Shown in pieces: positions 18,340 to 28,605 of a stretch of 49,800 nucleotides of DNA. The notes under the pieces were generated by a model. That model made no database searches. It was not told the DNA's origin and was given only the letters and a program-made list of their open reading frames with translations. Position numbers and translations under genes: made by a program. Source of the DNA: Wolbachia endosymbiont of Litomosoides brasiliensis (GTDB lineage Bacteria > Pseudomonadota > Alphaproteobacteria > Rickettsiales > Anaplasmataceae). Positions within the stretch are counted from its first letter, which is position 1. Each line of letters begins with the position of its first letter. The DNA lies in NCBI RefSeq assembly GCF_013366805.1, contig NZ_WQMO01000009.1, forward strand, positions 1 to 49,800. The letters run 5' to 3'.

Positions 18340-19785
18340 TTACCTTTCTATAAAAGACCTATCGAATGTTGCAATTATATGCGTGAACAAGAACGATAAG
18401 AGAGTACGGGATTGAGTAACTATATACACTTCCACTGGCATGCCAGGGTATAGGTACACACTTTTAAACTGGGCAAGCTCTGACTTTGGTATCACTACAC
18501 GTACTAAATAATAACGCCCTAATCTCGGATCGTCTAGAGCATCAGGAGAAATATGGCTTACTATACCATTAATTAAGCTTAAACGACGTGAACTGTAAGC
18601 GCTTAACCGAACTTTAACCTTCAGCCCTTCCAAACCGTCAATAGAGACTATATTGCTACCTTTTTTTTGTGCAGAAAGTATCTCCTCTATATTCCTAGTC
18701 TGGATTTTGGCATTTATTATTAAGTCATCATTCAATGGCACTATACTCATAACCGGAACACCAGACTGTATTACACCACCTTCTGTATGATACCTTATAT
18801 CTGTGACTATTCCATCTTGAGGCGATCTAATTACTGTACGCGCTAATGTATCTTCTGCAATCATTAGTCTTTCTTTCAAATCAGCAATAGATGTGCCAAT
18901 CTCTTTAAGTTCGGTATTTGCTCTTTCTTGAGAATCATTCTTTAAGTTTATAATTTCTAATTCGTTCTCTCCAATTTTTTGCTGCATCTGAGATATTGCA
19001 GCACGGTAATGACCAATTCTACCTTCAATTTCGGCAAACTGCTTCTCTAAAGCGAAAATGTGCGGTTTACCTATGTGACCACCGATAAGGAGCTCTCTTT
19101 TTGTTTTCAGTTCCTCAGTTATTAAATCATGTTGCTTGAGCGTTGCATCCAACTGGGAATTTAGCCCAACTAACCCATCATGCAACTGCTTTATACGTTG
19201 TTGCAGTACGTCAGTTTTTCCCAATATACTCTTGCGCTGAGAATTAAACAACTTTACCTGATTTTTCACCACCTTATTCACAAGTTCATCGTCAGATAAT
19301 CCTTTAACTTCATCAGGAAATTCAACTGCATCAAAATCTTCCCTAATCGCAATAAGTCTTGTTTCAGTCGCCAAAAGTGATAAGAGTTTTTCTTTAATTA
19401 TGCGTAAATTTGCCTTCTCATTAATATCATTTAACAAAACTAAAGGCTCATCTTTTTTAACTGCCTGGCCCTCTTTGACCAAAATTTTGCTTATTATCCC
19501 CCCGCCCAAGTGTTGAACTACCTTCCTATTTGAAGACACAACCACCTCCCCACTTGCACGCACTGCCCCATCAATTGGAGCCACAGCCGACCAAATACCA
19601 CCTATTCCAAAAAAGACAAGTATCACTACCAACCCAAAAAATAGTGGCCCCCACGTTGCTCTTAGAACCTCATTTATGTTATTACCCTCGCACTTTAAAA
19701 TAAAATTTACCACTGCATCAATCAATGCAAACGTTTTATCCAAAAATTTGGACACCTCCTCTTTATTATCTCTTGTTCCTTGCAT
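18340..19785 (-). CDS. HlyD-family type I secretion membrane fusion protein
   Basis: The 481 residues carry one N-terminal inner-membrane span (LFFGLVVILVFFGIGGIW, ~50-68), the family start of the periplasmic part (GEVVVSSNRKVVQHLGGGI), a half-motif biotinyl/lipoyl domain, long coiled coils (~150-310), and a closing AYSSRRLSLINGIVSHISPD plus PGMPVEVYIVTQSRTLLSF, the conserved C-terminus of HlyD/PrtE adaptors. Such proteins link an ABC exporter to an outer-membrane TolC channel to secrete proteins in one step. Neither partner is encoded nearby. Substrates are unknown. Confidence 0.92.
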   Translation of the reverse strand: MQGTRDNKEEVSKFLDKTFALIDAVVNFILKCEGNNINEVLRATWGPLFFGLVVILVFFGIGGIWSAVAPIDGAVRASGEVVVSSNRKVVQHLGGGIISKILVKEGQAVKKDEPLVLLNDINEKANLRIIKEKLLSLLATETRLIAIREDFDAVEFPDEVKGLSDDELVNKVVKNQVKLFNSQRKSILGKTDVLQQRIKQLHDGLVGLNSQLDATLKQHDLITEELKTKRELLIGGHIGKPHIFALEKQFAEIEGRIGHYRAAISQMQQKIGENELEIINLKNDSQERANTELKEIGTSIADLKERLMIAEDTLARTVIRSPQDGIVTDIRYHTEGGVIQSGVPVMSIVPLNDDLIINAKIQTRNIEEILSAQKKGSNIVSIDGLEGLKVKVRLSAYSSRRLSLINGIVSHISPDALDDPRLGRYYLVRVVIPKSELAQFKSVYLYPGMPVEVYIVTQSRTLLSFLFTHIIATFDRSFIER

Positions 19786-20045
19786 GATTTACATTATCAC
19801 TATGGCCAAGTAGACCTGTCAAAGAAAATCTAGCACTAAGTTTTTTAAACTTACTTACCATATATCCTGCGAATCTACATTAATGCAAGATAATACACAA
19901 AAACAAAGAATCCATTTAGTGACAATTCCTGCTGTATTTTAATCAACTCAAAGCTTTTGTAAATATCCAAGAGCCATTCAATTTATGCAGAGACCTATTG
20001 CCAATCAGTCAATATTCTGTTAGTAGTCAGGAAAATAAAATTATC

Positions 20046-20780
20046 ATGTTTAGACTAGAAGGCAGAAAATTCCTAGTTACCGGCGCATCAGGCGGAATAG
20101 GACAGGCAATTGTAAAAACCATGCATAAAGCTGGAGCAATCTTATGCATTTCTGGTACAAAAAAAGAAGCCCTAGAAGAAGTTGCTAAATTATATAAAAA
20201 AAACATTCACATACTTCCTTGTAATTTATTAAATGCTGTGGAAGTAAACCAGTTAATAAATAGAGCAAGTGAGTTAATGGGGGGCTTCGATGGACTAGCA
20301 TGCAATGCAGGCATTACACAAGATAGTTTATCGCTGAGAATGACAGACGAAGCATGGCAAAAAGTGATTGATATTAACTTGAATTCTACATTTAAGCTCA
20401 ACAGAGAAGCATGTAAGAAACTAATTAAAAATAATAGGGGAAGAATTATAAATATTTCCTCAATAATAGGACTGACAGGAAACGCTGGGCAAGCAAATTA
20501 CGCAGCGTCTAAGGCTGGCATCATAGCTATGAGCAAATCTATAGCAAAAGAAGTTGCAAGTCGCAATATAACAGTAAATTGCATTGCTCCTGGATTCATA
20601 ATCACTAAAATGACTAAAGTTTTAACTGAAGAACAAAAGAGAAAGATACTAGATAATATTCCAATGAAAAGAATGGGAACAGGAGAAGAGATAGCAGCAG
20701 GGGTTCTGTTTTTAGCAAGTGATGAAGCAAAATACATCACAGGACATGTGCTTAATATTAATGGTGGTTTGTTTATGTAG
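20046..20780 (+). CDS. fabG: 3-oxoacyl-[ACP] reductase
   Basis: FabG reduces 3-oxoacyl-ACP with NADPH in fatty acid elongation. The chosen ATG (20046) gives 244 residues, the family norm; an upstream TTG (19998) would add a tail that other FabG proteins lack. Visible: the nucleotide loop TGASGGIG (12-19), CNAG (87-90), and catalytic S139, Y152 and K156 (SSIIG...NYAASK), at the E. coli positions plus one. NINGGLFM closes the protein. It stands alone, divergent from the HlyD-type gene. Confidence 0.95.
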   Translation: MFRLEGRKFLVTGASGGIGQAIVKTMHKAGAILCISGTKKEALEEVAKLYKKNIHILPCNLLNAVEVNQLINRASELMGGFDGLACNAGITQDSLSLRMTDEAWQKVIDINLNSTFKLNREACKKLIKNNRGRIINISSIIGLTGNAGQANYAASKAGIIAMSKSIAKEVASRNITVNCIAPGFIITKMTKVLTEEQKRKILDNIPMKRMGTGEEIAAGVLFLASDEAKYITGHVLNINGGLFM

Positions 20781-20883
20781 TAACACCTTAATTTATAGAC
20801 AAGCCATAGGTTTTACTTTAAAATAAATATATGTAAACTAAAATTGTCTTTATTATGCTAGTTTATTATTTAAAGGGAAAAAA

Positions 20884-21225
20884 ATGAGCTCTATAACAAA
20901 AAAATTTTTTAATGTTTTATGTATAGTATTGCTTTTCTCTTTCTCAGGCTATGCAGTTACCCCTGGTGCTGGTGTAGATGATACAACCGCTCAAGTAATA
21001 TGTAACATTATTGGATATGTTTGGGGAATAGGTGGTCCACTCATGACAGTAGTGATAATTGGTGCGTCCCTGCTTGCAATATTTGGCAGAATGCCTTGGC
21101 CAGCTCTTTTTGCTCTAGGTATGTTTTGCGGTGTATTTTTCGGTGCTAAGGCAATCATAATGAATATCATGCCTAACGTAAGTGACAACGTAAAAGTCAT
21201 GTTGGAAAAGTGTGGAACAAAATAA
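20884..21225 (+). CDS. virB2: VirB2/TrbC-like type IV secretion pilin
   Basis: This 113-residue protein has a signal peptide (KKFFNVLCIVLLFSFSGYA) and two membrane helices (IGGPLMTVVIIGASLLAIFG and PWPALFALGMFCGVFFGAKA) joined by a short RMP turn, the TrbC/VirB2 pattern. VirB2 is the main pilin of P-type type IV secretion. No other vir gene is near; in Rickettsiales vir genes are split over several loci and virB2 is often present in several copies. The ribosome site AAAGGGA precedes the ATG. It converges with bepA. A lone C and the K-rich tail (EKCGTK) end the protein. Family fairly sure. Confidence 0.8.
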   Translation: MSSITKKFFNVLCIVLLFSFSGYAVTPGAGVDDTTAQVICNIIGYVWGIGGPLMTVVIIGASLLAIFGRMPWPALFALGMFCGVFFGAKAIIMNIMPNVSDNVKVMLEKCGTK

Positions 21226-21249
21226 CCCTAAAAGTAAAAGTGGCTTTTG

Positions 21250-22530
21250 CTATTCATTGAAACGTTTCATATCTTCAATTTGCAATAAGTAAGGGCTGTC
21301 CTTCGGTAAATTTCTAATAGCTAACTCAGCATGCTTTGCAAATTGCCTTAAATTACCCTCAATATAAGCCTTTTTTGTTAAAGCAAAATAATACATCGCT
21401 GCATTAGCATCATGCTTATATGCAATGCCTAAATATTTCCAGACAAAAGCATTGCTTGGTTCTACACTTACAATCTGTTCCAGGTAAAAAATTGCCTTCT
21501 TTATATCACCATATAATAATAAAGTATGGGATAATGCGAGTTTCACTAAGTAACTGCTTTTCTCAGATAAATACCTAAGTGATTCTTCATACATTTTTAC
21601 CGCTTCACTTAAATTTCCAATCTTGTATAGCATTTCTGCTTTTAATTCATACAAATATGGATCATTGCTTGATTCTCGAATCAGTGAATCAACTTTAGCA
21701 ATAGCCTCTTTTATCTTTCCTTGCCTATAGTAAATTATAGCATTTACATACTCAGAATTATCTTCATACTTATTAGACAACACATAGATAGGAGAAAATA
21801 ACGAGTCTAGCTTTGCAACCATACGTTTAAATCTTAATAATTTGTCTGCAAGAATTGGTCTCACTTCGTTCTTAACCCTATAATTCTGTACAGCAAATAT
21901 GCGCTTACTACTGAGTGGATGAGTGCGGAAATACTCTTCAGTATTTTCATGCTCAATACCTCTAAAATAGTAAAAAATCTCTTTCATTCCTGAATTATCA
22001 TAGCCAGATTCATCAAGATACTTCAAAGCATAGCTATCTGCCACACTCTCTTGCTCTTGAGAATAGTTAAAAAACAACCTTGAACTTAGCGCCACACCAC
22101 TAAGCAAAATTGCGCTAGCAATCTGAGGATTAATGATAATAGTAGAAACCAACCCTACCATATAACTAATCATTGCTATCGATTGAAAACAACCCACAGC
22201 ATCACTCATCTGCAATATATGACCAGAAGATATATGAGCAATCTCATGCGCCAATATGCCGAGCAAAACGTAAGGTTCAGTCGAATATTGCAAAAGCCCT
22301 AAGTGAATAAAAATACTATTATTACTAACTACGAAAGCATTGATTGAATCATCATAAATTACAAAAATTTTTATCCGGCCATCATCAATATCTGCAGCAG
22401 AAAATAAGGGGTGTGCTAGCTCTTTCACCACTGCTTCCACTTCACTGTCTCTAACATTAATAGAGCAAGCGCTATTGCAATATACAAGAAAGAACAACAA
22501 CAGGGCAAAGAATTTAGCAACTTTAAACAT
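21250..22530 (-). CDS. bepA: M48-family metalloprotease with TPR repeats (BepA-like)
   Basis: The 426 residues comprise a signal peptide (FFALLLFFLVYCNSACS), a peptidase M48 domain with the zinc motif HEIAH (95-99) and the third ligand in QEQESVADSYAL, and C-terminal tetratricopeptide repeats (~265-400). BepA (YfgC) is a periplasmic protease/chaperone that helps assemble or clear LptD and BAM-inserted proteins, which fits an organism with an outer membrane and BamE-like protein. It is the last gene of the minus-strand run, 71 bases after ribB. Confidence 0.9.
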   Translation of the reverse strand: MFKVAKFFALLLFFLVYCNSACSINVRDSEVEAVVKELAHPLFSAADIDDGRIKIFVIYDDSINAFVVSNNSIFIHLGLLQYSTEPYVLLGILAHEIAHISSGHILQMSDAVGCFQSIAMISYMVGLVSTIIINPQIASAILLSGVALSSRLFFNYSQEQESVADSYALKYLDESGYDNSGMKEIFYYFRGIEHENTEEYFRTHPLSSKRIFAVQNYRVKNEVRPILADKLLRFKRMVAKLDSLFSPIYVLSNKYEDNSEYVNAIIYYRQGKIKEAIAKVDSLIRESSNDPYLYELKAEMLYKIGNLSEAVKMYEESLRYLSEKSSYLVKLALSHTLLLYGDIKKAIFYLEQIVSVEPSNAFVWKYLGIAYKHDANAAMYYFALTKKAYIEGNLRQFAKHAELAIRNLPKDSPYLLQIEDMKRFNE

Positions 22531-22601
22531 GAGAATTCTGTGCTTGTATAGTTAGCAGGAATCTTATATTTTAATACTTAAATTACATAAATTTATAAAC
22601 G

Positions 22602-23255
22602 CTAGCTCAACTCTTTAACGTAGCGTATAAGTTTATCAATGGTAGTTAACTTAATATTATGTTGTTCGGCAAATTTAAGCAACTCAGGCAGGCGCATCAT
22701 AGAGCCATCATCATTTACTAATTCACACCCTACAGCTGCGTGATTACAGCCAATTAACTTTGCTATTTCAACACTTGCCTCAGTATGACCATTGCGTGCC
22801 AAAACTCCATTATCATTTGCAATAATAGGAAAAACATGACCAGGAGTGACAATATCATCTTGAGTACTCTTTCCGTCAATAGCGGTAAGTATCGTACGCG
22901 TTCTATCATGAGCAGAAACACCAGTTGTGACACCATAACGTGCATCTATCGATGTAGTGAATGCAGTGTGAGGGGTAAGCTTTTCATCTACATTACTTCT
23001 TCTCATAAACTCAAGACCCAACCTACCCATATGAAGCCTCGTCATAGCTAGAAATACAATACCAGTGCCATACCTAACCATAAAAGCCACATGCTCCGGC
23101 TTTAATTTTTCAGCCAAGACAATCAAATCACCTTCATTTTCTCTATTCTCATTATCAACTAAAATAAATAACTTACCAAAACGAGCATCCTCCAACACAT
23201 CTTCCACAGAAGAAATACCAGGTAGACTTATTGATGCATACGTGGCTTGTACCAT
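22602..23255 (-). CDS. ribB: 3,4-dihydroxy-2-butanone 4-phosphate synthase
   Basis: RibB makes the four-carbon unit of riboflavin from ribulose 5-phosphate. The 217-residue protein has the family motifs DNENRENEGDLI (acidic metal site), GVTTGVSAHDRTRTI, TPGHVFPI and NGHTEASVEIAKL. There is no fused GTP cyclohydrolase II domain, so it is the single-function form. It starts 3 bases after greA stops, so the two are probably co-translated. Riboflavin supply is a proposed benefit of Wolbachia to some hosts. Confidence 0.95.
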   Translation of the reverse strand: MVQATYASISLPGISSVEDVLEDARFGKLFILVDNENRENEGDLIVLAEKLKPEHVAFMVRYGTGIVFLAMTRLHMGRLGLEFMRRSNVDEKLTPHTAFTTSIDARYGVTTGVSAHDRTRTILTAIDGKSTQDDIVTPGHVFPIIANDNGVLARNGHTEASVEIAKLIGCNHAAVGCELVNDDGSMMRLPELLKFAEQHNIKLTTIDKLIRYVKELS

Positions 23256-23258
23256 AAT

Positions 23259-23753
23259 TTACTTAAATTCAATCTTAACTATTTTATACAATTTCTCTCC
23301 ACTCGGCACTGTTACTTCCACATATTCACCAACTTTTTTGCCGATTAAAGCACTACCCAAAGGTGAACTAGTAGATATTAACTGTTTTGAAACATCAGCT
23401 TCGTATTCACCCACAATTTTATAAATATATTCCACTTCACGATCATTATCACTTAACATGCTCAATGTTACAGTTGCACCAAACATCACTGAATCACCAA
23501 ACAAGTTTTTCACTTCTATTATTTCCGCATGTGAGAGCTTGTTTTCTAATTCCATTATACGACCTTCAATAAAACCTAACCTTTCCCGTGCAGCATGATA
23601 CTCCGCATTTTCAGATAGATCACCTTGATCGCGAGCATCAGAAACAGCTTGTATAATGGAAGGTTTTTCTTCCCTTAATTTCTCAAGCTCAGCTTGTATA
23701 TGTTCAAAACCTTCCCTTGTTATAGGAAACTTCTTAATAATGGATGAAGACAT
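23259..23753 (-). CDS. greA: Transcription elongation factor GreA
   Basis: GreA rescues backtracked RNA polymerase by stimulating transcript cleavage. The protein has the N-terminal coiled coil with the conserved tip (DARDQGDLSENAEYHAARERLGFIEGRI in part) including the two acidic residues D and E, and the C-terminal FKBP-like domain ending SPLGSALIGKKVGEYVEV. The ATG at 23753 is preferred over GTG 23762 because AGGTGGTGG lies right before it; this gives 164 residues. It follows atpA by 9 bases. Confidence 0.95.
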   Translation of the reverse strand: MSSSIIKKFPITREGFEHIQAELEKLREEKPSIIQAVSDARDQGDLSENAEYHAARERLGFIEGRIMELENKLSHAEIIEVKNLFGDSVMFGATVTLSMLSDNDREVEYIYKIVGEYEADVSKQLISTSSPLGSALIGKKVGEYVEVTVPSGEKLYKIVKIEFK

Positions 23754-23762
23754 AACCACCAC

Positions 23763-25304
23763 CTAAACGCCATTAAATTGAGTAATAAAACTACTCACAA
23801 TATTGAAAACATCATCTTTTATATCATCACTCATACTATCTGACAACTTTTTTAAAACTTCAGGGTATGCAGTGCGAAAATAATTAATAAGGTCATATTC
23901 GAATTTATTGATGTCACTTATTTGTATTTTACTTAACTGATCATACAGGTTAGAAAAAATATACATTAGCACTACTTGCTCTTCTACTGGCATAGGTAAA
24001 TGCTGTTTCTGCTTTAATAGCTCAATAAGATATTTACCCTTATTTAAGGACAATTGAACACTAGCATCAAGATCAGAACCGAACTTTGTAAAGTCCTCTA
24101 ATTCTCTATATTGAGCTAAATCTAGCTTTATAGAACCAGCAACCTCTTTGACTGATTTCAATTGCGCAGCAGAACCAACACGCGAAACTGATAAACCTAT
24201 ATTTACCGCAGGGCGAAATCCTTTATAAAACAATTCAGACTCAAGAAAGATTTGTCCATCGGTAATCGAAATCACGTTAGTTGGAACATATGCAGATACA
24301 TCACCAGCCTGAGTCTCAATAATTGGCAAAGCAGTTAGAGATCCATGTCCTTTCTTATCAGACATTTTAGCAGCCCTTTCAAGCAAACGAGAATGCACGT
24401 AAAATATATCTCCAGGATAAGCTTCACGACCAGGAGGGCGCCTCAGCAGTAAAGACATTTGCCTATATGCTACAGCATGTTTAGATAAATCATCATATAC
24501 TACCAAGCAATGCATCCCATTATCACGGAAAAATTCTCCAATAGTGCAACCAGCATAAGGTGCCAAAAATTGCATAGGCGCACAATCAGACGCACTAGCC
24601 ACAACTATAGTGGTATACTCTAATGCTCCACTTTCTTCTAGCTTATTTACTACCTTTGCTACAGTTGAAATTTTTTGTCCAATAGCAACATAAACACAGT
24701 AAACCTTTTGATTTTTATCCACTTCATCATTAATTTTCTTTTGATTAATAATAGTATCAAGCGCAATAGTAGTTTTACCGATTTGTCTATCGCCGACAAC
24801 TAATTCACGCTGCCCTCTACCTATTGGAATCAGCAAGTCTATAATTTTAATTCCCGTTTGCAGGGGCTCATGTACAGACTCACGATCAATAATGCCCGGT
24901 GCTTTAGATTCTATATCCATTCTATTCTTAGATCTGATTTCCCCACCTCTATCTATAGGATGGCCCAATGCATTTACAACCCTTCCCAACAATTCGTGTC
25001 CTACAGGCACTTGTATAACATCGCCACTGCACTTTACAGTATCTCCTTCTTTCACATCACGGTCATTACCAAGAACTACTACTCCGGCTGTATCATAGTT
25101 TAAATCAAGAACTATTCCCTCCACATCACTTGTAAAAAATACCTTTTCACCGAATTTTGCTTTTTCAAGTCCATAAACCAATGCAATACCATCAGTTACT
25201 GAAATCACTTCACCTATATTTTCCCGCTTTATAGGACTATCAAATGCCTCAACTTTCTCTCTTATTATATTTACTATCTCAGAAGCATTCATATTGTCTT
25301 TCAT
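23763..25304 (-). CDS. atpA: ATP synthase F1 subunit alpha
   Basis: The alpha subunit forms the F1 hexamer with beta. The 513 residues show the beta-barrel start, Walker A GDRQIGKT (171-178; most relatives have T at the fifth place, here I), the [25 protein letters not shown] part region, and [14 protein letters not shown]. The start overlaps the stop of atpH by 4 bases (ATGA type), showing translational coupling. Only delta and alpha are here; gamma, beta and epsilon must be elsewhere, as usual in Rickettsiales. Confidence 0.97.
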   Translation of the reverse strand: MKDNMNASEIVNIIREKVEAFDSPIKRENIGEVISVTDGIALVYGLEKAKFGEKVFFTSDVEGIVLDLNYDTAGVVVLGNDRDVKEGDTVKCSGDVIQVPVGHELLGRVVNALGHPIDRGGEIRSKNRMDIESKAPGIIDRESVHEPLQTGIKIIDLLIPIGRGQRELVVGDRQIGKTTIALDTIINQKKINDEVDKNQKVYCVYVAIGQKISTVAKVVNKLEESGALEYTTIVVASASDCAPMQFLAPYAGCTIGEFFRDNGMHCLVVYDDLSKHAVAYRQMSLLLRRPPGREAYPGDIFYVHSRLLERAAKMSDKKGHGSLTALPIIETQAGDVSAYVPTNVISITDGQIFLESELFYKGFRPAVNIGLSVSRVGSAAQLKSVKEVAGSIKLDLAQYRELEDFTKFGSDLDASVQLSLNKGKYLIELLKQKQHLPMPVEEQVVLMYIFSNLYDQLSKIQISDINKFEYDLINYFRTAYPEVLKKLSDSMSDDIKDDVFNIVSSFITQFNGV

Positions 25305-25861
25305 ACAAAATCCCTTGTTCTTAATATTTCCACTTTACTTAAATCAACCAACTTATCTAAGTAACTTTTTAACGAAGCATCAATTAAATTAAAGCCATAC
25401 TTAGCTATAAAACCACCCAGTATAGAAGAGTCAACCACATTGTCCACCCTCACTATTTTACCAAGAAAGCTCAAAGATTCAGTAATTATTTTTATATTGG
25501 ATTCGCTTAAAGTTTCTGCTGACTTTATAGTAATTTCCAATTCATTCTCACTTTCTCTTACAAGATTTAAGAACCTCTCCAATACAGGGATTAATAAATT
25601 AGAACGCTTATTTGCAAATATAACTACAATAAATTTTACTAAACTCTCACTCAAGTATCCCCTTATAGAAAGCATTACTTCTTTTTTGCACGCAAAAGAA
25701 ATCATAGGATGGGATAAGTACATAAAAATATCACGTTGACTTTTAAAAAAAGCTAACAAAAGTTCCACTTCTTCTCTTATAACACTTAGCTTATTCTCTG
25801 AGACGCAAAACAGCACTCTAGCGTAAGATGAAACTAAATTATTGTATTGGGTCCTTCTCAT
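25301..25861 (-). CDS. atpH: ATP synthase F1 subunit delta
   Basis: The delta subunit ties F1 to the peripheral stalk. The 186 residues have the OSCP/delta pattern: [13 protein letters not shown] near the start, a helical N-terminal domain, and the conserved end [29 protein letters not shown]. The gene lies between yraN (23-base gap) and atpA (4-base overlap), so the pair atpH-atpA appears attached to the end of the ribosomal run. Confidence 0.93.
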   Translation of the reverse strand: MRRTQYNNLVSSYARVLFCVSENKLSVIREEVELLLAFFKSQRDIFMYLSHPMISFACKKEVMLSIRGYLSESLVKFIVVIFANKRSNLLIPVLERFLNLVRESENELEITIKSAETLSESNIKIITESLSFLGKIVRVDNVVDSSILGGFIAKYGFNLIDASLKSYLDKLVDLSKVEILRTRDFV

Positions 25862-25884
25862 ACCAAATTAGCTATATAAACCTT

Positions 25885-26226
25885 TCACTCTTTAAACCAA
25901 GCATTTTTTATACAAATAGGCCCTCCTTTAAGGAAAAGGTATAAATTACACCTAATAGAACAACCTAAAAAACCAAGGTCCTTACTTAGGAAACATTTAG
26001 AAGAATTTATAATAGATTGACACTGAAGATGAGATATCGCCACCCCTTCTCCAAGAAGACTTATTTCAACCTCTATAAAAATCAGCTCTTTTTTTTTAGA
26101 TACAATTAAGTCAACTTCACCGAACTTACAACGGTGTTTTATAACATTACAATATTTCAGTTTCAAATATAATAAAATTAACAACTCACCCAAATAACCT
26201 ATAAAATAGTGTAACCTATTCACCAC
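25885..26226 (-). CDS. yraN: UPF0102/YraN-like protein, nuclease motif degenerate
   Basis: The 113 residues match the YraN (UPF0102) layout: GYLGELLILLYLKLKYCN, then FGEVDLIVSKKKELIFIEVE. YraN proteins have a PD-(D/E)XK-type nuclease fold whose core is normally E-(V/I)-D-L-I...F-V-E-V-K. Here the lysine of the last motif reads as glutamate (IEVE), so nuclease activity may be lost. The rest is divergent and cysteine-rich. It sits 18 bases after rplQ. Family moderately sure; function unknown in general. Confidence 0.72.
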   Translation of the reverse strand: MVNRLHYFIGYLGELLILLYLKLKYCNVIKHRCKFGEVDLIVSKKKELIFIEVEISLLGEGVAISHLQCQSIINSSKCFLSKDLGFLGCSIRCNLYLFLKGGPICIKNAWFKE

Positions 26227-26244
26227 AAGAAACTATGATAATAA

Positions 26245-26673
26245 TTAACCTTTCGTCGCTTCTTCATTTCCCTCTTTACCTTTATTACAAATCCCACCTT
26301 TTGCTGTAACATCCCTATTAACTAATTCTATCACCGCCATTGAAGCACAATCACCCTTTCGAGTGTTAAATTTCATTATTCTAGAATAACCACCTCTACA
26401 ATCTTGATAACGGCTAGCTAAAACATTCAGCAACTTATCAACTACTAACTTATTATTATGAAGGCGCGAAAGTAGTAGCCTTCTACCATGTAAAGTATTT
26501 TTATTCTTAGCAATCGTAATAAATTTTTCCACATACGGACGAAGTTCCTTAGCCTTTGGCAAAGTAGTTATAATCTGCTCATGATCAATTAATGAAATAG
26601 ATAGATTCTTTAACATCGATAACCTATGCCCAGTGCGACGAGATAGTCTACGTTTTTTTATCCCATGTTTCAT
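26245..26673 (-). CDS. rplQ: 50S ribosomal protein L17
   Basis: It begins MKHGIKKRRLSRRTGHRLSM, the L17 signature, followed by LSISLIDHEQIITTLPKAKELRP, and holds RYQDCRGGYSRIMKF near residue 90. The 142 residues include a short charged tail (KEGNEEATKG) beyond the core. It is the last gene of the alpha operon segment, 7 bases after rpoA. Confidence 0.96.
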   Translation of the reverse strand: MKHGIKKRRLSRRTGHRLSMLKNLSISLIDHEQIITTLPKAKELRPYVEKFITIAKNKNTLHGRRLLLSRLHNNKLVVDKLLNVLASRYQDCRGGYSRIMKFNTRKGDCASMAVIELVNRDVTAKGGICNKGKEGNEEATKG

Positions 26674-26680
26674 ATATCAC

Positions 26681-27748
26681 CTAATCTTCATCAGTATGTT
26701 GCCTAGCTAACTCATCTATATTCTTAGGTGGCCAATCTGGTATATCCATACCCAAAGACAAGCCAAAATTATTTAAAACCGCTTTAATTTCATTCAAAGA
26801 CTTCCTACCAAAATTAGCAGTTCTCAACATTTCACTTTCTGTCTTTTGCACAAGATCACCTATGTAAGTAATATTTTCATTCTTCAAGCAATTATGTGAT
26901 CTGACAGATAACTCCATTTCATCTACTTTACGCAATAAGATAGGGTCATAACCCAAATTTTTATAACCACTAGGTAAAGAAACCTGCGATTTTTTATAAC
27001 TTACATCAGAATTAATAAAAGGCTGAAGTTGCTCCTGCAATATCTTTGCAGCAGAGTCAACAGCTTGACTAGGAGAAATTGTACCATCAGTTTCAACTGA
27101 CAATATCAGTTTATCCTTATCAGTAACTTGCCCAACACGACTATTCTCTACTCTATACGAAACTCTGTTAACAGGACTATACAAAGCATTAACTGGAATA
27201 AAACCAATTAAGTCCTGCTCATTCATAAGCTTCAAAAACTCGTTTTCCTTATATTTAGTCACAGGAAGGTAACCTTTTCCACTAGCCACATATATAGTCA
27301 TGTTAAGCTCTACATTCTGTCCCAGTGTACATATTGGCAGATCTTTATTAACAATAGAGCACTGATCATCAGTTTCTATCATTCCAGCTAATACCTGACA
27401 AGGTCCTTTAGCACTCAAACTTAGGCATTTATTAGAAGTGTCATTTAATTTACACCTCAACATACCCATATTCAATACTATATCAGTCACATCTTCTCTT
27501 ACACCTTGAATTGAAGTAAACTCATGAGTTATCCCCTCAATTTTTATCCCATAAACAGCACTACCTATAAGAGAAGACAGCATTACACGTCTCAATGCAT
27601 TACCTAATGTTAAAGCAAAACCACTTTCCAATGGTTCTAGTACTATATCACCCTTTTCACTTGAATCACTTAACACTACTTTCATTGAATTAGGTTTAGT
27701 CAATTTATCTAAACTGTCAAAAACAGAAACACCGTTTTCATAATACAT
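26681..27748 (-). CDS. rpoA: DNA-directed RNA polymerase subunit alpha
   Basis: The alpha dimer starts RNA polymerase assembly, and its C-terminal domain touches activators and UP elements. The 355 residues have the N-terminal domain ([17 protein letters not shown], ~30-60; [11 protein letters not shown]) and the C-terminal domain with two helix-hairpin-helix stretches ([34 protein letters not shown]). Both are complete. It lies between rpsK and rplQ, as in most bacteria. Confidence 0.97.
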   Translation of the reverse strand: MYYENGVSVFDSLDKLTKPNSMKVVLSDSSEKGDIVLEPLESGFALTLGNALRRVMLSSLIGSAVYGIKIEGITHEFTSIQGVREDVTDIVLNMGMLRCKLNDTSNKCLSLSAKGPCQVLAGMIETDDQCSIVNKDLPICTLGQNVELNMTIYVASGKGYLPVTKYKENEFLKLMNEQDLIGFIPVNALYSPVNRVSYRVENSRVGQVTDKDKLILSVETDGTISPSQAVDSAAKILQEQLQPFINSDVSYKKSQVSLPSGYKNLGYDPILLRKVDEMELSVRSHNCLKNENITYIGDLVQKTESEMLRTANFGRKSLNEIKAVLNNFGLSLGMDIPDWPPKNIDELARQHTDED

Positions 27749-27769
27749 AAAACAACCTTTTCAAATATC

Positions 27770-28156
27770 CTATACCCTTCTTTTTTTTCTCAACCTACAT
27801 CCATTATGAGGAATCGCAGTTTTATCTGCAATTGAGGTAACTGTTAACCCGCAGTTCTGAAGTGCTTTAACTGCAGCCTCAGCACCAAAACCAGGGCCAC
27901 GAATTATTACAGAAACAACCTTCATGCCAAATTTCTCTATCGCAGTTTTTGCAGCAGCCTCCGAGGCCTTGCCCGCAGCATAAGGCGTAGACTTTCTTGA
28001 ACCTGAGAAACCATGCGCACCTACGGAGGTTTGGCACAGAGTATTACCTTGAACATCAGTCACATTTATGAAAGTATTATTAAAAGTTGCACGAATACGA
28101 ACAACCCCAGTAACAAACTTCTTTGCGCTTCCACTAACCGTCTTGATCTTTTTCAT
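27770..28156 (-). CDS. rpsK: 30S ribosomal protein S11
   Basis: The 128 residues carry [38 protein letters not shown] and the closing [14 protein letters not shown], all diagnostic of S11, which lines the mRNA exit (platform) of the 30S subunit. The IPHNGCR motif usually holds the Asn that becomes isoaspartate in some species. It is 21 bases after rpsM and 21 before rpoA. Confidence 0.97.
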   Translation of the reverse strand: MKKIKTVSGSAKKFVTGVVRIRATFNNTFINVTDVQGNTLCQTSVGAHGFSGSRKSTPYAAGKASEAAAKTAIEKFGMKVVSVIIRGPGFGAEAAVKALQNCGLTVTSIADKTAIPHNGCRLRKKRRV

Positions 28157-28177
28157 TAAAATTCACAATAATAAATT

Positions 28178-28546
28178 TCATTTTTTTCCAGCAATAGGTA
28201 AACGAGATTTACCTTTACGGGTTTTAGCATTGGTATGAGTTCTTTGCCCTCTTACAGGTAAACCTTTTCTGTGTCTCACCCCCCTATAGCACCCCATCTC
28301 CACTAAAGACTTTATATTCATAGCCACTTCTTTTCTGAGCTCGCCCTCTACAGAATAACTTTGCCTAATGAAGCTGTTGATTTTTTCTATATCTTTATCT
28401 CGCAATTCTGAAACACGTTTGTTCTTGTCAACCTCGCAAGTATAGCAAATTATGTTTGCAGTAGAAATACCTATACCATATATATAAGTTAACGCAAAAG
28501 GAACACATTTCTTCACTGGAACATTTACACCTGCAATACGTGCCAT
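28178..28546 (-). CDS. rpsM: 30S ribosomal protein S13
   Basis: The 122 residues start [20 protein letters not shown] and hold [12 protein letters not shown] and the conserved end [27 protein letters not shown] in part. S13 contacts the head of the 30S and the P-site tRNA through its basic tail. It follows adk by 59 bases; the intermediate rpmJ (L36) found in many spc operons is missing here. Confidence 0.97.
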   Translation of the reverse strand: MARIAGVNVPVKKCVPFALTYIYGIGISTANIICYTCEVDKNKRVSELRDKDIEKINSFIRQSYSVEGELRKEVAMNIKSLVEMGCYRGVRHRKGLPVRGQRTHTNAKTRKGKSRLPIAGKK

Positions 28547-28605
28547 TGATACCCCGGTATTTTATTAATAATAACTCTTAATTTATACCATAAAGCAACT
28601 CAGAG

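Noticed and set aside
19998-20045. Upstream TTG start for fabG
   Set aside because: It would add 16 residues (MPISQYSVSS...) that FabG proteins lack; ATG 20046 gives the usual start and length.
21226-21249. Short AAAAG-TGG-CTTTT hairpin between virB2 and bepA
   Set aside because: A five-base A-T stem without a strong T-run is too weak to call a terminator, although its place between convergent genes is right.
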